Assembly (NCBI GenBank): GCA_017542485.1
Contig: JAFXXC010000020.1
Coordinates: 1-64,000, forward strand
Direction of reading: 5' to 3'
Length of the DNA: 64,000 nt
Source of the DNA: Acholeplasmatales bacterium
GTDB taxonomy: Bacteria; Bacillota_I; Bacilli_A; Acholeplasmatales; Anaeroplasmataceae
Shown here: one piece after another, positions 63,827 through 64,000 of the stretch
Layout: each line of letters opens with the position of its first letter
Numbering within the stretch: the stretch's first letter is position 1
The notes under the pieces: generated by a model
What the model saw: the letters and a program-made list of their open reading frames with translations, nothing else
Database searches by the model: none
What the model was told of the DNA's origin: nothing
Program-made: the position numbers and the translations under genes

Positions 63827-64000
63827 ATGAGTGATGTTAAACGCTTCGAATACGATTGGGCAGGACGTCCACTTGTAATTGAAATCGGAGAAGTTGCAAA
63901 GCAAGCTAATGGTGCTTGTTTAGTGCAATATGGAGAAAGTACAGTACTATCTGCAGTTGTTTCTAATAATGTTCAATCTACTGCTGACTTTTTCCCATTA
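63827..64000 (+). CDS. pnp: Polyribonucleotide nucleotidyltransferase, N-terminal part
   Basis: First 58 codons of PNPase, cut by the window edge. The reading MSDVKRFEYDWAGRPLVIEIG followed by GEVAKQANGACLVQYGEST and VLSAVVSNN is the start of the first RNase PH domain. AAGGAG lies upstream. The enzyme degrades mRNA from the 3' end using phosphate; gene order after rpsO supports the call. Confidence 0.95.
   Translation, partial: MSDVKRFEYDWAGRPLVIEIGEVAKQANGACLVQYGESTVLSAVVSNNVQSTADFFPL

Overview
The window looks like chromosomal sequence from a low-GC Gram-positive bacterium, probably an uncultured gut member of the Bacilli/Erysipelotrichia-Mollicutes branch. Supporting signs are very AT-rich DNA, Shine-Dalgarno sites before almost every gene, a tRNA-Ile-type T-box, an FMN riboswitch with a terminator platform, CcpA-like cre sites, and the Firmicutes sets yqeGH-yqeK-rsfS, mutS2 and truB-ribF-rpsO-pnp. 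TGA and TAG both end genes and tryptophan is TGG, so the standard bacterial code applies. Nearly all genes lie on the + strand; only an anion permease and one unknown protein are on the - strand.

Layout. 0.1-3.2 kb: four exported proteins, including a V8-like serine protease, a papain-like cysteine protease and a lipoprotein. 3.3-9.3 kb: uronate catabolism (KDPG aldolase, two KDG kinases, YhcH, a TIM-barrel isomerase, KduI, KduD). 9.5-18.6 kb: an acyltransferase, membrane proteins, the ACT/UPF0210 pair, a PTS-IIC-like permease, phosphohexomutase, pyrophosphatase and YchF. 18.7-24.4 kb: an operon of JetA-, JetB- and JetC-like condensin genes ending in sepF, with no jetD. 24.5-29.6 kb: uracil permease, MetY-MetA methionine synthesis, a HAD protein and a dead IS3 transposase. 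29.6-36.2 kb: permease, yqeG-yqeH-yqeK-rsfS, a GGDEF/EAL protein and an unknown protein. 36.3-42.7 kb: a prenyltransferase-fold protein, gpmI, FMN riboswitch-ribU, eno, efp and tRNA-Gln. 42.7-44.1 kb: a gene-free stretch with its own promoter and terminator and many local RNA helices. 44.1-52.6 kb: a YcxB-like protein, a MarR/heterodimeric ABC exporter operon, a HAD protein and T-box-ileS. 52.6-64 kb: an unknown gene, deoCD, ssb, thyA-folA, an acyltransferase, mutS2, thiN, truB, ribF, rpsO and the start of pnp.

How it fits together. The kdu/kdg block turns unsaturated uronates into pyruvate and glyceraldehyde-3-phosphate, which gpmI and eno then carry down lower glycolysis; cre-like sites near eno and a HAD gene suggest carbon control. 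MetA keeps Glu111, which predicts acetyl-CoA use and matches O-acetylhomoserine sulfhydrylase MetY next to it. RibU (import) and RibF (FMN/FAD synthesis) form a flavin route.

The two observations I rate highest are the possible 1.36-kb structured non-coding RNA at 42762-44123 and the jetABC-sepF operon, which points to a condensin tied to cell division rather than a plasmid-cutting Wadjet system. Everything here was read by eye; no database search or folding program was run.
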